18,878 nt of DNA from Bacteroidia bacterium (GCA_013042025.1 JABDQY010000146.1:1-18878); one strand, 5' to 3'; positions 7,041 to 16,099 are shown, counted from the stretch's first letter. Notes: a model not told the origin generated them from the letters alone. Numbers and translations are program-made.

Positions 7041-8489
7041 TTAACTTAACGCTTTAGCTAGAAGTTGGTTTGTTTTTTTAGGGTCCGCTTTCCCACCTGA
7101 CTTCTTCATTATTTGTCCCATAAACATCCCTAACAAACCGGTTTTACCAGCTTTATATTCTGCCACTTTATCAGGAAATGCAGCTAAAACTTCATCAACT
7201 AGTTTTTGTAATGTATCATCATCGCCAGTTAGAGCTAGATTTAATTCTTCAATTAACTGAGACACCGTTTTCGTTGGAGTTTCAATTAATGCTGGAAAAA
7301 GCTTTTGCTCTGCTACGCTAAAATTAATCGTTCCTTCATCAATAGACGCAATGATATCTGCAATAGTTGCAGCTGAAAGAGAAAAATCTTCAATATGACT
7401 TGCATTACTATTAATCCAACCTTTTACTGCACCCATAACCCAGTTTGCGGCAGCCTTGTAATTTTTTGTATGATCACAAACTTTTAGAAAGAAATCTGCG
7501 ATTTCTTTACTTTCTGTAAGAATTCCAGCATCATAGTCACTTAAGTTTAATTCACCAGTAAACCTTTTGAACAGCTCTTTAGGAAGAGGAGGCATTTTGC
7601 TTCTAACGGATGCTATCCAATCATCCTTTACAATTAATGGTGGTAAATCAGGTTCTGGGAAAAATCGATAATCGTTAATCATCTCTTTGCTTCGCATGCT
7701 GAAGGTGGTGCCCTTCATTGCATCAAAACTCCTGGTTTCCGAAAATATTTCTTCTCCATTATCTGCCATTTCACATTGACGTTCGAATTCATGTTCAATA
7801 GCTCGCTTCACATTGCTCATGGAGTTCATATTCTTCACTTCTACCTTCGTTCCGAATTCTTTTTGCCCTAGAGGTCTTATTGAAATATTCGCATCGCAAC
7901 GCAAACTTCCTTCTTCCATATTTCCATCACAAACACCTAAATATCGAACCAATCTTCTTACTTCCATCAAGAATGCATAGGCTTCGTCTCCACTTCTTAA
8001 ATCAGGTTCGGTAACAATCTCAACAAGTGGAGTACCTGCACGATTGTAATCCATTAAGGTGTTTTCAATATCAAGGTCGTGCAAACTCTTCCCTGTATCT
8101 TCCTCCATATGGATACGTGTTAAATGAATGGTTTTAGGTGTTCCATCAGGAAGGGTAATTTCTACTGCTCCATGTTCACAAATAGGGTTGTCAAATTGCG
8201 TTATCTGATATCCTTTGGGTAAATCAGCATAGAAATAGTTTTTTCTAGAGTACTTATTAAATTCAGTAATATCAGAATCGCATGCTAATCCCAACATTAT
8301 TGCCATATTAATTGCTTCTTTGTTATGTACTGGCAAGGTTCCAGGATGCCCTAAACTTACAGCACTAATCTTAGTATTTGGAGCATCTCCATACGATACT
8401 TCATCTCCACAAAATGCCTTCGATTTTGTTTTTAATTGTGCATGTATCTCCAATCCAATTACAACCTCGTATTTATCGTTCTTTAACAT
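7041..8489 (-). CDS. gatB: Aspartyl/glutamyl-tRNA(Asn/Gln) amidotransferase subunit B
   Basis: A 482-residue protein of normal GatB length. The N-terminal cradle domain begins with YEVVIGLEIHAQL, the strongest family signature, followed by GHPGTLPVHNKEAI, KNYFYADLPKGYQI, HMEEDTGKS and DYNRAGTPLVEIVTEPD. Basic and helical regions follow, and the C-terminal YqeY-like tail (about 330-482) contains KTGLLGMFMGQIMKKSGGKADP. GatB activates the mischarged Glu or Asp on tRNA and transfers ammonia delivered by GatA, making Gln-tRNA(Gln) or Asn-tRNA(Asn). gatA and gatC are not in the window, so the subunits are encoded apart. It starts three bases after the alaS stop, so translation is likely coupled to alaS. 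Confidence 0.97.
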   Translation of the reverse strand: MLKNDKYEVVIGLEIHAQLKTKSKAFCGDEVSYGDAPNTKISAVSLGHPGTLPVHNKEAINMAIMLGLACDSDITEFNKYSRKNYFYADLPKGYQITQFDNPICEHGAVEITLPDGTPKTIHLTRIHMEEDTGKSLHDLDIENTLMDYNRAGTPLVEIVTEPDLRSGDEAYAFLMEVRRLVRYLGVCDGNMEEGSLRCDANISIRPLGQKEFGTKVEVKNMNSMSNVKRAIEHEFERQCEMADNGEEIFSETRSFDAMKGTTFSMRSKEMINDYRFFPEPDLPPLIVKDDWIASVRSKMPPLPKELFKRFTGELNLSDYDAGILTESKEIADFFLKVCDHTKNYKAAANWVMGAVKGWINSNASHIEDFSLSAATIADIIASIDEGTINFSVAEQKLFPALIETPTKTVSQLIEELNLALTGDDDTLQKLVDEVLAAFPDKVAEYKAGKTGLLGMFMGQIMKKSGGKADPKKTNQLLAKALS

Positions 8490-8492
8490 CTC

Positions 8493-11114
8493 CTATGCGT
8501 TTACAAACTCGTTTGCTATTTCTTTTACTTTTGGCAACCCACTTACATCTGCTCCTCCTGCCTGTGCAAAAAATGGTTGGCCTCCCCCGCCACCTTTTAC
8601 ATGTTTAGCCCATTCTCTAATTAGCTGACCAGCATTCCAGCCTTTACTCTTAATTACAGCTTCGCTAATCATAATACTGATACTTGGTTTACCATCAATA
8701 TTAGCAAGCAATACACAAAACAAATTAACTACTTCTTCCTTTAAACTGAAGCACAAATCTTTAATCTGACCTGCATTTGCAACATCCACTTGAGAGATAA
8801 TGACATTTACACCATTTTTATCGACCACTGCTTTCTTAAGTTCAGCTTTTATTCCTCCAATTTGATGTGCTTCGAATACCGCAACCTTAGCTTTCAATTC
8901 GGAGTTTTCTTTTTGTACCGATTGTATTGCCTTAATTATATCTTGAGGAGATCCTAATGTTTCTCCTATCTCAGAAATTAGATCTATTTTGGATTGAACA
9001 AAATCATCAGCCTTCTTTCCGGTGATTGCTTCAATTCGTCTAACTCCTGCTGCCACTGCAGATTCACTTACAATTCTAAAACTTCCTATTTGAGCAGTAT
9101 TGGGTACGTGTGTCCCTCCACAAAGTTCAATTGAGAAGTCTTTATCGAATGCGATAACACGAACTACATCTCCATACTTCTCACCAAATAATGCATTTGC
9201 ACCTGAACTAACCGCCTCATCAAATGGCACATTTCTAGCTTCATCAAGAGCAATCGCTTCTCTAATTTTTTCATTTACTTTTTGTTCAATCAAAGCTAAT
9301 TCGTGCTTCTCCACTTTTTGAAAATGGGAAAAATCAAATCGCAGGTGTTTCTCATTTACTAACGAGCCTTTTTGATTTACATGATCTCCTAAAACCTCAT
9401 TTAAAGCAGCGTTAAGTAAGTGTGTTGCACTATGGTTATTTGTAGTATCATATCGCTTTTCACTGTTTACTTTTGCCAGAAATGATTGATTTAAATCTGT
9501 TGGAAGTTTATCTGTAATTTGGAGAATTAACTGATTCTCTTTTTGTGTATCAAGAATTCCAATTTTTTCGTCGTTATCTTGTCCAATTATTACACCTCTA
9601 TCTCCAACCTGCCCACCACTTTCTGCATAAAATGGAGTTATATTAAAGACCAAGTGGTATAGTTTTTTACCTTTAGCTTCTACCTCACGATAACGCGTAA
9701 TGGAAATTTCAGTTTCTATGAAATCATAACCAACAAACTCTACCCTATCGTCCTGTTTTACAACAATCCAATCCCCTGATTCTTTTTGAGCATCTGCTCT
9801 ACTTCTATCCTTCTGTTTTTGTAGCTCAGTTTGAAATCCTTTAAAGTCTACTTCAACACCCTTTTCTTTCGCTAATAATTGTGTTAAGTCGATTGGGAAA
9901 CCAAAAGTATCGTATAACTCAAATGCATTTTCACCTGAAATGTTTTCGCTTCCTCCAGAAGAATAAGATTCAAATAGTTTTAATCCGTTATTCAAGGTAT
10001 TTAAAAATGACTTTTCTTCTTGTTCAATTACTTTTTGAACAAAGTCTTTTTGAGCTAACAAATCTGGGAATATGTTACCAAACTTATCTGCCAATCCTTG
10101 AACCAATTTGTAAATAAATGGCTCATTAATAGTTAAGAAGCTATACCCATATCGAACAGCTCTTCTTAAGATTCTTCGGATCACATATCCTGCTCCACTA
10201 TTGTCTGGTAATTGACCATCGGCAATAGTAAAACTAACTGCTCTCAAATGATCTGCAATTACCCGAAAAGCAATGTCTGTTTTTTCGTTCTTACCATAAA
10301 CTAAACTACTTATTTTTTCTAATTCACGGATGGTATCCATAAATAAATCTGTATCGTAATTACTTGACTTTAAGCCTATTGCTCTCACAACACGTTCTAA
10401 TCCCATTCCAGTATCCACGTGCTTTTGAGGTAAATTCTCTAAGCTCTTATCTGCTTTCCTATTGTACTGAATAAATACCAAGTTCCACAATTCAATAACT
10501 TGATCGTGATCTTGATTTACAAGCGGTTTTCCAGGTTCTTTATCAATCTCAGATTGTGGTCGTAAATCCATATGAATTTCTGAACATGGACCGCACGGAC
10601 CAGAATCACCCATCTCCCAAAAATTATCCGTTTTATCACAATACAGAATTCGATCTTTATCAATATACTTCTCCCAGATTTTAGCTGCTTCAAAATCAGC
10701 ATCTAGTTTGTCTTCTTTATCCCCTTCAAAAACAGTAACGTAAAGCCTATCTTTTGGTAGGTTGTACACCTCAGTTAATAGCTCCCAAGCCCACTTAATA
10801 GCATCTTCCTTAAAATAATCACCAAAACTCCAATTACCCAACATTTCGAACATGGTATGATGATAGGTATCTACTCCAACTTCCTCTAAATCATTGTGTT
10901 TACCGCTTACACGTAAGCACTTTTGAGTATCAGCAACTCTTACATCCTCGGCCACTTTATTTCCTAAGAAATAATCCTTAAACTGGTTCATTCCTGCATT
11001 GGTAAACATTAATGTAGGATCGTCTTTAACCACTATGGGAGCTGAATCCACGATTTTGTGCCCATTATTTCTAAAATAGTCGAGAAATTTGCTACGTACT
11101 TCGGTTGCTGTCAT
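8493..11114 (-). CDS. alaS: Alanyl-tRNA synthetase
   Basis: A full-length AlaRS of 873 residues from the ATG at 11114. The open frame extends four codons further to a TTG at 11126, but MTATEVRSKFLDYF aligns with the usual AlaRS start, so I prefer the ATG. The catalytic domain has FTNAGMNQFKDYFLG, GDSGPCGPCSEI and DTGMGLERV. The editing domain has the zinc-binding HSATH (about 561-565) and CGGTH (about 665-669), both intact. The C-terminal C-Ala domain ends with a GGGGGQPFFAQAGG segment. It charges tRNA(Ala) and hydrolyses mischarged Ser- or Gly-tRNA(Ala). It heads a minus-strand run with gatB three bases downstream and is divergent from the M23 peptidase gene. Confidence 0.97.
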   Translation of the reverse strand: MTATEVRSKFLDYFRNNGHKIVDSAPIVVKDDPTLMFTNAGMNQFKDYFLGNKVAEDVRVADTQKCLRVSGKHNDLEEVGVDTYHHTMFEMLGNWSFGDYFKEDAIKWAWELLTEVYNLPKDRLYVTVFEGDKEDKLDADFEAAKIWEKYIDKDRILYCDKTDNFWEMGDSGPCGPCSEIHMDLRPQSEIDKEPGKPLVNQDHDQVIELWNLVFIQYNRKADKSLENLPQKHVDTGMGLERVVRAIGLKSSNYDTDLFMDTIRELEKISSLVYGKNEKTDIAFRVIADHLRAVSFTIADGQLPDNSGAGYVIRRILRRAVRYGYSFLTINEPFIYKLVQGLADKFGNIFPDLLAQKDFVQKVIEQEEKSFLNTLNNGLKLFESYSSGGSENISGENAFELYDTFGFPIDLTQLLAKEKGVEVDFKGFQTELQKQKDRSRADAQKESGDWIVVKQDDRVEFVGYDFIETEISITRYREVEAKGKKLYHLVFNITPFYAESGGQVGDRGVIIGQDNDEKIGILDTQKENQLILQITDKLPTDLNQSFLAKVNSEKRYDTTNNHSATHLLNAALNEVLGDHVNQKGSLVNEKHLRFDFSHFQKVEKHELALIEQKVNEKIREAIALDEARNVPFDEAVSSGANALFGEKYGDVVRVIAFDKDFSIELCGGTHVPNTAQIGSFRIVSESAVAAGVRRIEAITGKKADDFVQSKIDLISEIGETLGSPQDIIKAIQSVQKENSELKAKVAVFEAHQIGGIKAELKKAVVDKNGVNVIISQVDVANAGQIKDLCFSLKEEVVNLFCVLLANIDGKPSISIMISEAVIKSKGWNAGQLIREWAKHVKGGGGGQPFFAQAGGADVSGLPKVKEIANEFVNA

Positions 11115-11131
11115 TCTTTTGTTCAATAGTT

Positions 11132-11177
11132 CTTTAAAATCTGCCTAAAAAAAAGTATCTTCGCACGGATTTTAAGG
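11132..11177. promoter_or_regulatory. Divergent alaS/M23 promoter region with imperfect inverted repeat
   Basis: The gap between alaS and the M23 gene holds an imperfect inverted repeat: CTTTAAAATCTG (11132-11143) and CGGATTTTAAGG (11166-11177) pair at 10 of 12 positions around a 22-base spacer. Inside the spacer are back-to-back -7 candidates, TATCTTCG on plus (11156-11163) and TACTTTTT on minus (plus-strand 11150-11157). Each has one mismatch from TAnnTTTG. No good -33 boxes are seen, so the promoter assignment is tentative. Confidence 0.3.
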
Positions 11178-11190
11178 GCACAAAAATACA

Positions 11191-12153
11191 ATGAGTAAAA
11201 CAAAATTTAGATTTAATACTGAAACTCTTGAATACGAAAGAGTCAGTACGAACTATTGGGCGGTTGCCAGCAAGGTTCTTGCATTTGTTTCATTAGCTGT
11301 TATCATTGGCGTTGCGAGTGTAATGTACGCGGTTGATGGCGAAACTGCAGATCAATTAAAAAGTGAGATCGCTGAGTATCAAACTCAACTTAAAATATTA
11401 GAAAAAAAGACCTTAAGCATGCAAACACAGCTAGATGATTTAGCTGAAATGGATGATAATGTATACCGTGAAATTTTTGGTGCAGATCCAATCGACGACG
11501 ATATTCGTCAGGCGGGTACAGGGGGTGTGGACAAATACGCTTCGCTTTCGTCACTTACAAATGGCAAAGAATTAAAAGAACTTCATAAGAAATTAGACAA
11601 TATGGGAGCACAGTACAGTGTTCAAGAAAAATCGTTTGATCATCTTATTCAGCTTGCAAAAAATAAAAGCAAAATGCTTGCTTGCATTCCGGCTATTCAG
11701 CCTATTCCAAACAAAACGTTAAGAAGAGTTGCTTCTGGCTTTGGATATAGAATTGACCCAATCTATAGAACACGTAAAATGCATAAGGGTATTGATTTCT
11801 CTGCTCCTAGAGGAACAAAAATATATGCTACTGGTGATGGCGTTGTAAAGAAAGTTGAGCGTGCACGATGGGGATATGGAACTCACATTGTAATCGATCA
11901 CGGATATGGCTACACAACCCTTTATGGTCATATGAGCAGAACGAATGTAAGAAGAGGACAAAAAGTAACTCGTGGTCAACTAATTGGATTAGTTGGTAGC
12001 ACAGGTAAATCAACCGCTCCTCATTTGCATTATGAAGTAGCTAAAAATGGAACACAAGTTAATCCTGTTGGATATTTCTACAACGATTTAACGAGTGAGC
12101 AATACGAAGAAATTCTTAAACTTTCTTCACATCCAAATCAATCGTTCGATTAA
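11191..12153 (+). CDS. Membrane-anchored M23 (LytM-type) peptidase
   Basis: A 320-residue protein. After a basic cytosolic N-terminus there is one membrane helix (about 26-48), then a coiled coil (about 50-90), a linker, and a C-terminal M23 domain (about 178-295). The LytM ligands are intact: HKGID with H198 and D202, and HLH with H280; H247 (YGHMS) and H278 are the expected catalytic histidines. M23 enzymes are zinc endopeptidases that cut peptidoglycan cross-links. The coiled-coil plus LytM plan also resembles cell-division activators such as EnvC, but those lack the catalytic ligands kept here, so an active hydrolase is more likely. It is divergent from alaS, and the TAATG junction couples it to the MerR gene. 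Confidence 0.93.
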   Translation: MSKTKFRFNTETLEYERVSTNYWAVASKVLAFVSLAVIIGVASVMYAVDGETADQLKSEIAEYQTQLKILEKKTLSMQTQLDDLAEMDDNVYREIFGADPIDDDIRQAGTGGVDKYASLSSLTNGKELKELHKKLDNMGAQYSVQEKSFDHLIQLAKNKSKMLACIPAIQPIPNKTLRRVASGFGYRIDPIYRTRKMHKGIDFSAPRGTKIYATGDGVVKKVERARWGYGTHIVIDHGYGYTTLYGHMSRTNVRRGQKVTRGQLIGLVGSTGKSTAPHLHYEVAKNGTQVNPVGYFYNDLTSEQYEEILKLSSHPNQSFD

Positions 12154-12479
12154 TGGCCCTTACACCCGGGAAGCTATATCATAGTATATCGGAGGTTTCA
12201 GATCATTTTAATGTTGCACCTTCCCTGCTTCGCTATTGGGAAAGTGAGTTCTCTACAATCAAACCAAAACGAAATGCTAAAGGCACTCGTTTCTATACGG
12301 AGAAAGACATCAAAGAAATTGGAAGAATTTTCTTATTGGTTAAGGAGAAAGGATTCACTTTACAAGGTGCCAAAAATCGAATCAAAAAAAATAAGCCTAA
12401 AGTTAATTCCGATTTACAAGTAATCGAGAAGCTTGAAAACATAAAAGAATTCTTAACTATGCTCAAGCATAATCTATAA
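12153..12479 (+). CDS. MerR-family transcriptional regulator
   Basis: A 108-residue protein with an N-terminal MerR winged helix-turn-helix (about 9-78). Visible parts are YHSISEVSDHFNVAPSLLRYWE, the wing with GTRFYTEKDI, and the second helix pair ending KGFTLQGAKNRIKK. A short helical tail (about 85-106) could form the dimerisation coiled coil. There is no metal- or drug-binding C-terminal domain, so this is a minimal MerR whose signal is unknown. Its ATG overlaps the M23 stop by one base (TAATG). I recall MerR next to the M23 gene after alaS in other Bacteroidota, which would suggest a link to envelope growth; this link is an inference. The next gene follows after 23 bases. Confidence 0.92.
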   Translation: MALTPGKLYHSISEVSDHFNVAPSLLRYWESEFSTIKPKRNAKGTRFYTEKDIKEIGRIFLLVKEKGFTLQGAKNRIKKNKPKVNSDLQVIEKLENIKEFLTMLKHNL

Positions 12480-12502
12480 GCACTAGTTCTTATTATTGTA
12501 GT

Positions 12503-13306
12503 GTGAATCGACTTGCAATACTCTTTCTAATCTCAATCTTTTATTTTGAATCAATTGCTGTTCAACCTCCCGTGAACAATGCAAGTGCTTTAGGACTAGG
12601 AGGTGCATCCGCTACATATAACAACCCTTTTGCGATAGAAAACAACGTAGGTATACTTGCTTTTAACGAAAACGGAGTATCCTTCAATGGTCAAAACAGA
12701 TATGGCCTATCTGAGTACTCACAACTTAGTTTATGTGGAACCATGTCTATCAATAACACTACATTAGGTATTGCATATCACAATTCTCCATTAGCCGATC
12801 TCTCCATTCAAAAGTATCAATTGGCAATTGCTAAAAAATTAATGGATGACTTATCTGTTGGAATCGCTCTAAACTATCATCAACATTCTTCAACCAATAG
12901 TTATTATAAGAGAGGAGATGCTTTTTCATTTAATCTCGGTATGTATTATCAAGTAAATGATAAACTCAACTTTGGATTCCAAGCATTTAACCCCAATCGC
13001 AGTAAAATAATTGACCTCCCCCTTGAACGACTGGATGCAATGTATCGCTTAGGTACGGATTATCTGCTTTCTGAAAACATAACGCTTTATTCGGACCTTG
13101 TACAAAGCACATCTCAAAACTTAAGCTTTCATGGAGGTTTAGAAGTTCAAAAAAATCAGTTCAAAGTAAGAGGCGGTTTTAATACAAATCAAGAGATTGC
13201 ATTGGGTCTGGGATACGAAAAAAATCAGTTCAGTTTCGATGTTGGTACTTCTTATCACAACGTTCTAGGCGTCTCGCCATCAATAAACCTAAACTATGCT
13301 TTTTAG
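12503..13306 (+). CDS. Predicted outer-membrane beta-barrel protein (PorV/UPF0164-like)
   Basis: A 267-residue protein starting at GTG (12503). It has a signal peptide (MNRLAILFLISIFYFESIA, cleavage near residue 19) and a mature sequence of alternating beta-strand pattern ending in NLNYAF, with the aromatic C-terminal residue of many barrels. ASALGLGGASATYNNPFAIENN resembles the N-terminal 'GLGGA..a...NPA' signature of PorV, PorQ and UPF0164 proteins. No specific family member is recognised, so a general outer-membrane barrel is the safe call. No in-frame ATG is close and no good Shine-Dalgarno is visible, so the GTG is the only reasonable start. It overlaps the next gene by 11 bases, which suggests co-expression and perhaps a complex with it. 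Confidence 0.75.
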   Translation: MNRLAILFLISIFYFESIAVQPPVNNASALGLGGASATYNNPFAIENNVGILAFNENGVSFNGQNRYGLSEYSQLSLCGTMSINNTTLGIAYHNSPLADLSIQKYQLAIAKKLMDDLSVGIALNYHQHSSTNSYYKRGDAFSFNLGMYYQVNDKLNFGFQAFNPNRSKIIDLPLERLDAMYRLGTDYLLSENITLYSDLVQSTSQNLSFHGGLEVQKNQFKVRGGFNTNQEIALGLGYEKNQFSFDVGTSYHNVLGVSPSINLNYAF

Positions 13307-15383
13307 AATTCTCTTATTAGGTAGTTTATTCATTATTGGGTTTAAAGTTCAAGCTCAAACAGAGAATGAGCTTGTAAATGAATACATTGAACGGTATATC
13401 GAAAACACTACCGACGAGGTAGACATTCAACAATTTGCAAGTGATCTCCTGTATTACTTTAAGCACCCCTTTAATATCAACAAAGCGGATGCAACAGAGC
13501 TTTTTCAAGCACCATTCTTAACCGAATTCCAAGCTCTTGAAATTATTCAACATCGGAAGAAATTTGGTGATTTTATTTCCATTTATGAACTTCAGGTTTT
13601 AAATAGTTTTACCGTTCAAGAAATAAAGGATGTAAGTTTATTCATTCGGGTTAGTTCATTAGATGTTTCATTTAACCCCAAAGATATCTGGCAGAAAGGA
13701 GAGCATCAGCTTATGACATTGGTTGAAACCACAACACCTAAAAACAAAGGTTTCAAAATTAGGGACACCATTTCAGATAACTCGGATATTAATTATTACC
13801 AAGGTTCTCCCCTATACACCAACTTGCGTTATCGTTTTGATTATGAACGACACCTTGGATTTGGACTTAATGCTGAGAAAGATGCAGGTGAGGAGTTCTT
13901 CAAAAATTCCAATTCCAATGGTTATGATTATTATTCATTCTATTTCTCCATGAATGATGTAGGTAAAATCAAGACTTTAAATCTGGGTGATTTTCAGGCA
14001 AATTTCGGACAAGGATTAACCTTAAGTACTGGCCTTGCATTTGGAAAATCGAGCATAGTAACCAACGCAAAAAGAAACTTCAATGGATTTGGGGCATATC
14101 GTTCACTTAGAGAAAACGCATACTTAAGAGGTGGTGCATTGGCACTAAGTCTAAACAAGCTTGACATAGGACTATTTGCATCGATAAAGAAAATAGATGG
14201 GAATGCTGTGTTTGAGAATGATTCTGCAGATACAGAACCTGACTATCTCAGCAGTATACAAGAAGATGGAGGTTTACATCGAACCCAATCGGAGTTGCTC
14301 GATAAACGAATCCAAAACGACTTTCAAACGGGATTCTTTGTTGAGTACAAATCTAAACTTGGTAAAATTGGATCGATCTCCTATTTGAGGAAGATGGAAT
14401 TTCCACTTATAAAAAGCAACAATCCATACAATGCATTCAACTTTTCAGGAAACGAATACCAGAAGACGGGAATATATTATGACTTTGTTTTAAAGAATTT
14501 TAACCTTTTTGGAGAGTCTAGCATTAGTTCATTCAACACTTCCTTTGCCCATGTTCATGGTGCTTTGTTTAGTTTGAGTAGAAATGTTGATCTAAGTATG
14601 GTTTACCGTAATTATTCGAAATCATTTATCACGCTTCAAACCAATGGGTTTGGTGAAAATAGTTCAGCTTCAAATGAAGAAGGCATTTATAGCGGTTTCC
14701 AGATAACGGTTCATAAACACGTTAAACTTCTAGGATACTATGATTTATTTAAGAGTCCTTGGCTAAAGTTTAATGCAGATGCACCTTCAAGAGGAAACGA
14801 CTTTTGGGCTGAGCTTAATTACAAACCCAATAAGCAATTTAATGCCTATTACAGGTACCGAACTGAAACCAAACAATCCAATTTTGGAGAAAACAATGTA
14901 AGTCAACTTCAAAATAACACACTTATTCGGCATAGAATAAATACACAATTTAAGATTGCAAAAGGAATTGAATTAAGAAATAGAGTGGAGTGGAATAGAA
15001 ACATAAGTGAAAGTTCATCCACATTTGGTAGCTTGATTTATCAGGACATTATTTACAAACCTTTTGGAAAGAATTTTCATTTAAGTGGACGAATTGCATA
15101 TAGCAAAATTGAGTCCTTTGCAAACCGAATTTATAGTTTTGAGCAAGTACCTTTGTATGATTATCCAATGCACACACACAGTTATAACGGACTACGCTAT
15201 TACCTTGCCTCTCGAATAAAAGTTAGCCCCAGACTCGACATCTGGTTAAGGTATGCATCTTCAGTGCATGAAGCACCAATAAATAGCTTAGAAGATAACT
15301 ACTGCATTGGAAGCGGTTTAGCTGAAATTGTCGGAACCGCTAAAAATACGTATACATTTCAACTTCGATATTCAATACCATGA
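13296..15383 (+). CDS. Outer-membrane beta-barrel with N-terminal ComEA-like helix-hairpin-helix domain
   Basis: A 695-residue protein with a signal peptide (cleavage near VQA-QT, residue 20). An HhH-type domain at about 57-119 starts NINKADATELF, continues IIQHRKKFGDFISIYEL and ends VQEIKDVSLFI. A long beta-rich region (about 140-695) with many Tyr/Phe strands follows, ending LRYSIP. It aligns along ComEA repeats but PFLT (73-76) replaces PGIG and NSFT (103-106) replaces KGIG, so both hairpin glycines are lost. DNA binding is therefore doubtful; a protein-interaction or plug role is possible. This architecture recurs in Bacteroidota as unnamed 'HhH domain' proteins. It overlaps the upstream barrel gene by 11 bases and pdxJ by four (ATGA). 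The true function is unknown. Confidence 0.78.
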   Translation: MLFRILLLGSLFIIGFKVQAQTENELVNEYIERYIENTTDEVDIQQFASDLLYYFKHPFNINKADATELFQAPFLTEFQALEIIQHRKKFGDFISIYELQVLNSFTVQEIKDVSLFIRVSSLDVSFNPKDIWQKGEHQLMTLVETTTPKNKGFKIRDTISDNSDINYYQGSPLYTNLRYRFDYERHLGFGLNAEKDAGEEFFKNSNSNGYDYYSFYFSMNDVGKIKTLNLGDFQANFGQGLTLSTGLAFGKSSIVTNAKRNFNGFGAYRSLRENAYLRGGALALSLNKLDIGLFASIKKIDGNAVFENDSADTEPDYLSSIQEDGGLHRTQSELLDKRIQNDFQTGFFVEYKSKLGKIGSISYLRKMEFPLIKSNNPYNAFNFSGNEYQKTGIYYDFVLKNFNLFGESSISSFNTSFAHVHGALFSLSRNVDLSMVYRNYSKSFITLQTNGFGENSSASNEEGIYSGFQITVHKHVKLLGYYDLFKSPWLKFNADAPSRGNDFWAELNYKPNKQFNAYYRYRTETKQSNFGENNVSQLQNNTLIRHRINTQFKIAKGIELRNRVEWNRNISESSSTFGSLIYQDIIYKPFGKNFHLSGRIAYSKIESFANRIYSFEQVPLYDYPMHTHSYNGLRYYLASRIKVSPRLDIWLRYASSVHEAPINSLEDNYCIGSGLAEIVGTAKNTYTFQLRYSIP

Positions 15384-16099
15384 CCAAACTAAGTGTTAAC
15401 ATAAATAAGATAGCAACAATTCGTAATGCTAGAGGAGGCGAACTCCCTAGTGTTGTTGAAGCAGCAAAAGCTATTGAGAATTTTGGAGGAGAAGGAATAA
15501 CCATACATCCTAGACCAGACGAACGGCATATCACACGCCAAGATGTTTACGATTTAAAAGATGTTGTAAAAACAGAATACAACATTGAAGGATATCCTAG
15601 TGATGACTTTATTGCAATGGTGCTAGAAGTTAAACCAACTCAGGTAACATTGGTGCCTGATGGACCAGATGTAATTACCAGTAATGCAGGTTGGGATTGC
15701 ATCAATCAGAAAGAAGGTCTTATTCCAATCATTAAAAAATTTAAGGATGCTGGAATTCGTGTTTCAATATTCCTAGACCCTGTTGTTGAGCAAGTTAATG
15801 CAGCTCAGGAATGTGGTGCCGATCGGATTGAATTGTATACGGAGGAATATGCCGCTCAATTCAATGATAATAAAGAAAGTGCCATTGCTCCTTATATAGC
15901 AGCTGCAAAAAGAGCCGAAGAATTAGGAATTGGATTAAATGCAGGTCACGACTTGAATCTGGAAAACCTAGCATATTTTGCTATTGAACTACCTAATTTG
16001 TTGGAAGTTTCCATAGGACATGCACTTATTTCAGACGCATTATATTATGGTCTAAATAATGTTGTGCAGATGTATAAAAATAAGTTGATGAAATACTAG
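15380..16099 (+). CDS. pdxJ: Pyridoxine 5'-phosphate synthase
   Basis: A 239-residue TIM-barrel enzyme of normal PdxJ length. It starts TKLSVNINKIATIRNARGG and carries the active-site loop HPRPDERHI with H43, R45 and H50, E70 in NIEGYPSDD, and LNAGHDLN with H190. PdxJ condenses 1-deoxyxylulose 5-phosphate with 3-amino-2-oxopropyl phosphate to give pyridoxine phosphate, the last ring-forming step of the DXP-dependent B6 pathway. Some canonical residues differ: NINK replaces the usual NIDH near residue 9, and VPDGPD replaces the usual VPE segment. I recall these as normal in Bacteroidota forms. It is coupled to the HhH barrel by ATGA and ends in a CTAG shared with the opposing Hpt gene. No pdxA is visible. 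Confidence 0.95.
   Translation: MTKLSVNINKIATIRNARGGELPSVVEAAKAIENFGGEGITIHPRPDERHITRQDVYDLKDVVKTEYNIEGYPSDDFIAMVLEVKPTQVTLVPDGPDVITSNAGWDCINQKEGLIPIIKKFKDAGIRVSIFLDPVVEQVNAAQECGADRIELYTEEYAAQFNDNKESAIAPYIAAAKRAEELGIGLNAGHDLNLENLAYFAIELPNLLEVSIGHALISDALYYGLNNVVQMYKNKLMKY

Noticed and set aside
8320..8628. 102-residue plus-strand open frame across the gatB/alaS junction
   Set aside because: It lies antisense to two strongly supported housekeeping genes, has a low-complexity composition and shows no family motif. It is a shadow of the coding strand.
11115..11126. Upstream TTG start for alaS
   Set aside because: It would add only MNKR before an ATG whose product MTATEVRSKF matches the normal AlaRS start; TTG is a poor choice beside it.
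11191..12153. Degenerate EnvC/NlpD-like amidase activator
   Set aside because: The coiled-coil plus LytM plan is similar, but the zinc ligands H198, D202 and H280 are all present, so an active M23 enzyme is the better reading.
12503..13306. Specific assignment as the type IX secretion component PorV or PorQ
   Set aside because: Only the general N-terminal glycine-rich signature and barrel character agree. The protein is shorter than PorV, and no other secretion gene is nearby.
13296..15383. True ComEA DNA-uptake protein
   Set aside because: The HhH scaffold aligns, but both hairpin glycines are missing and the rest is a long beta-rich domain absent from ComEA. Competence is not supported.
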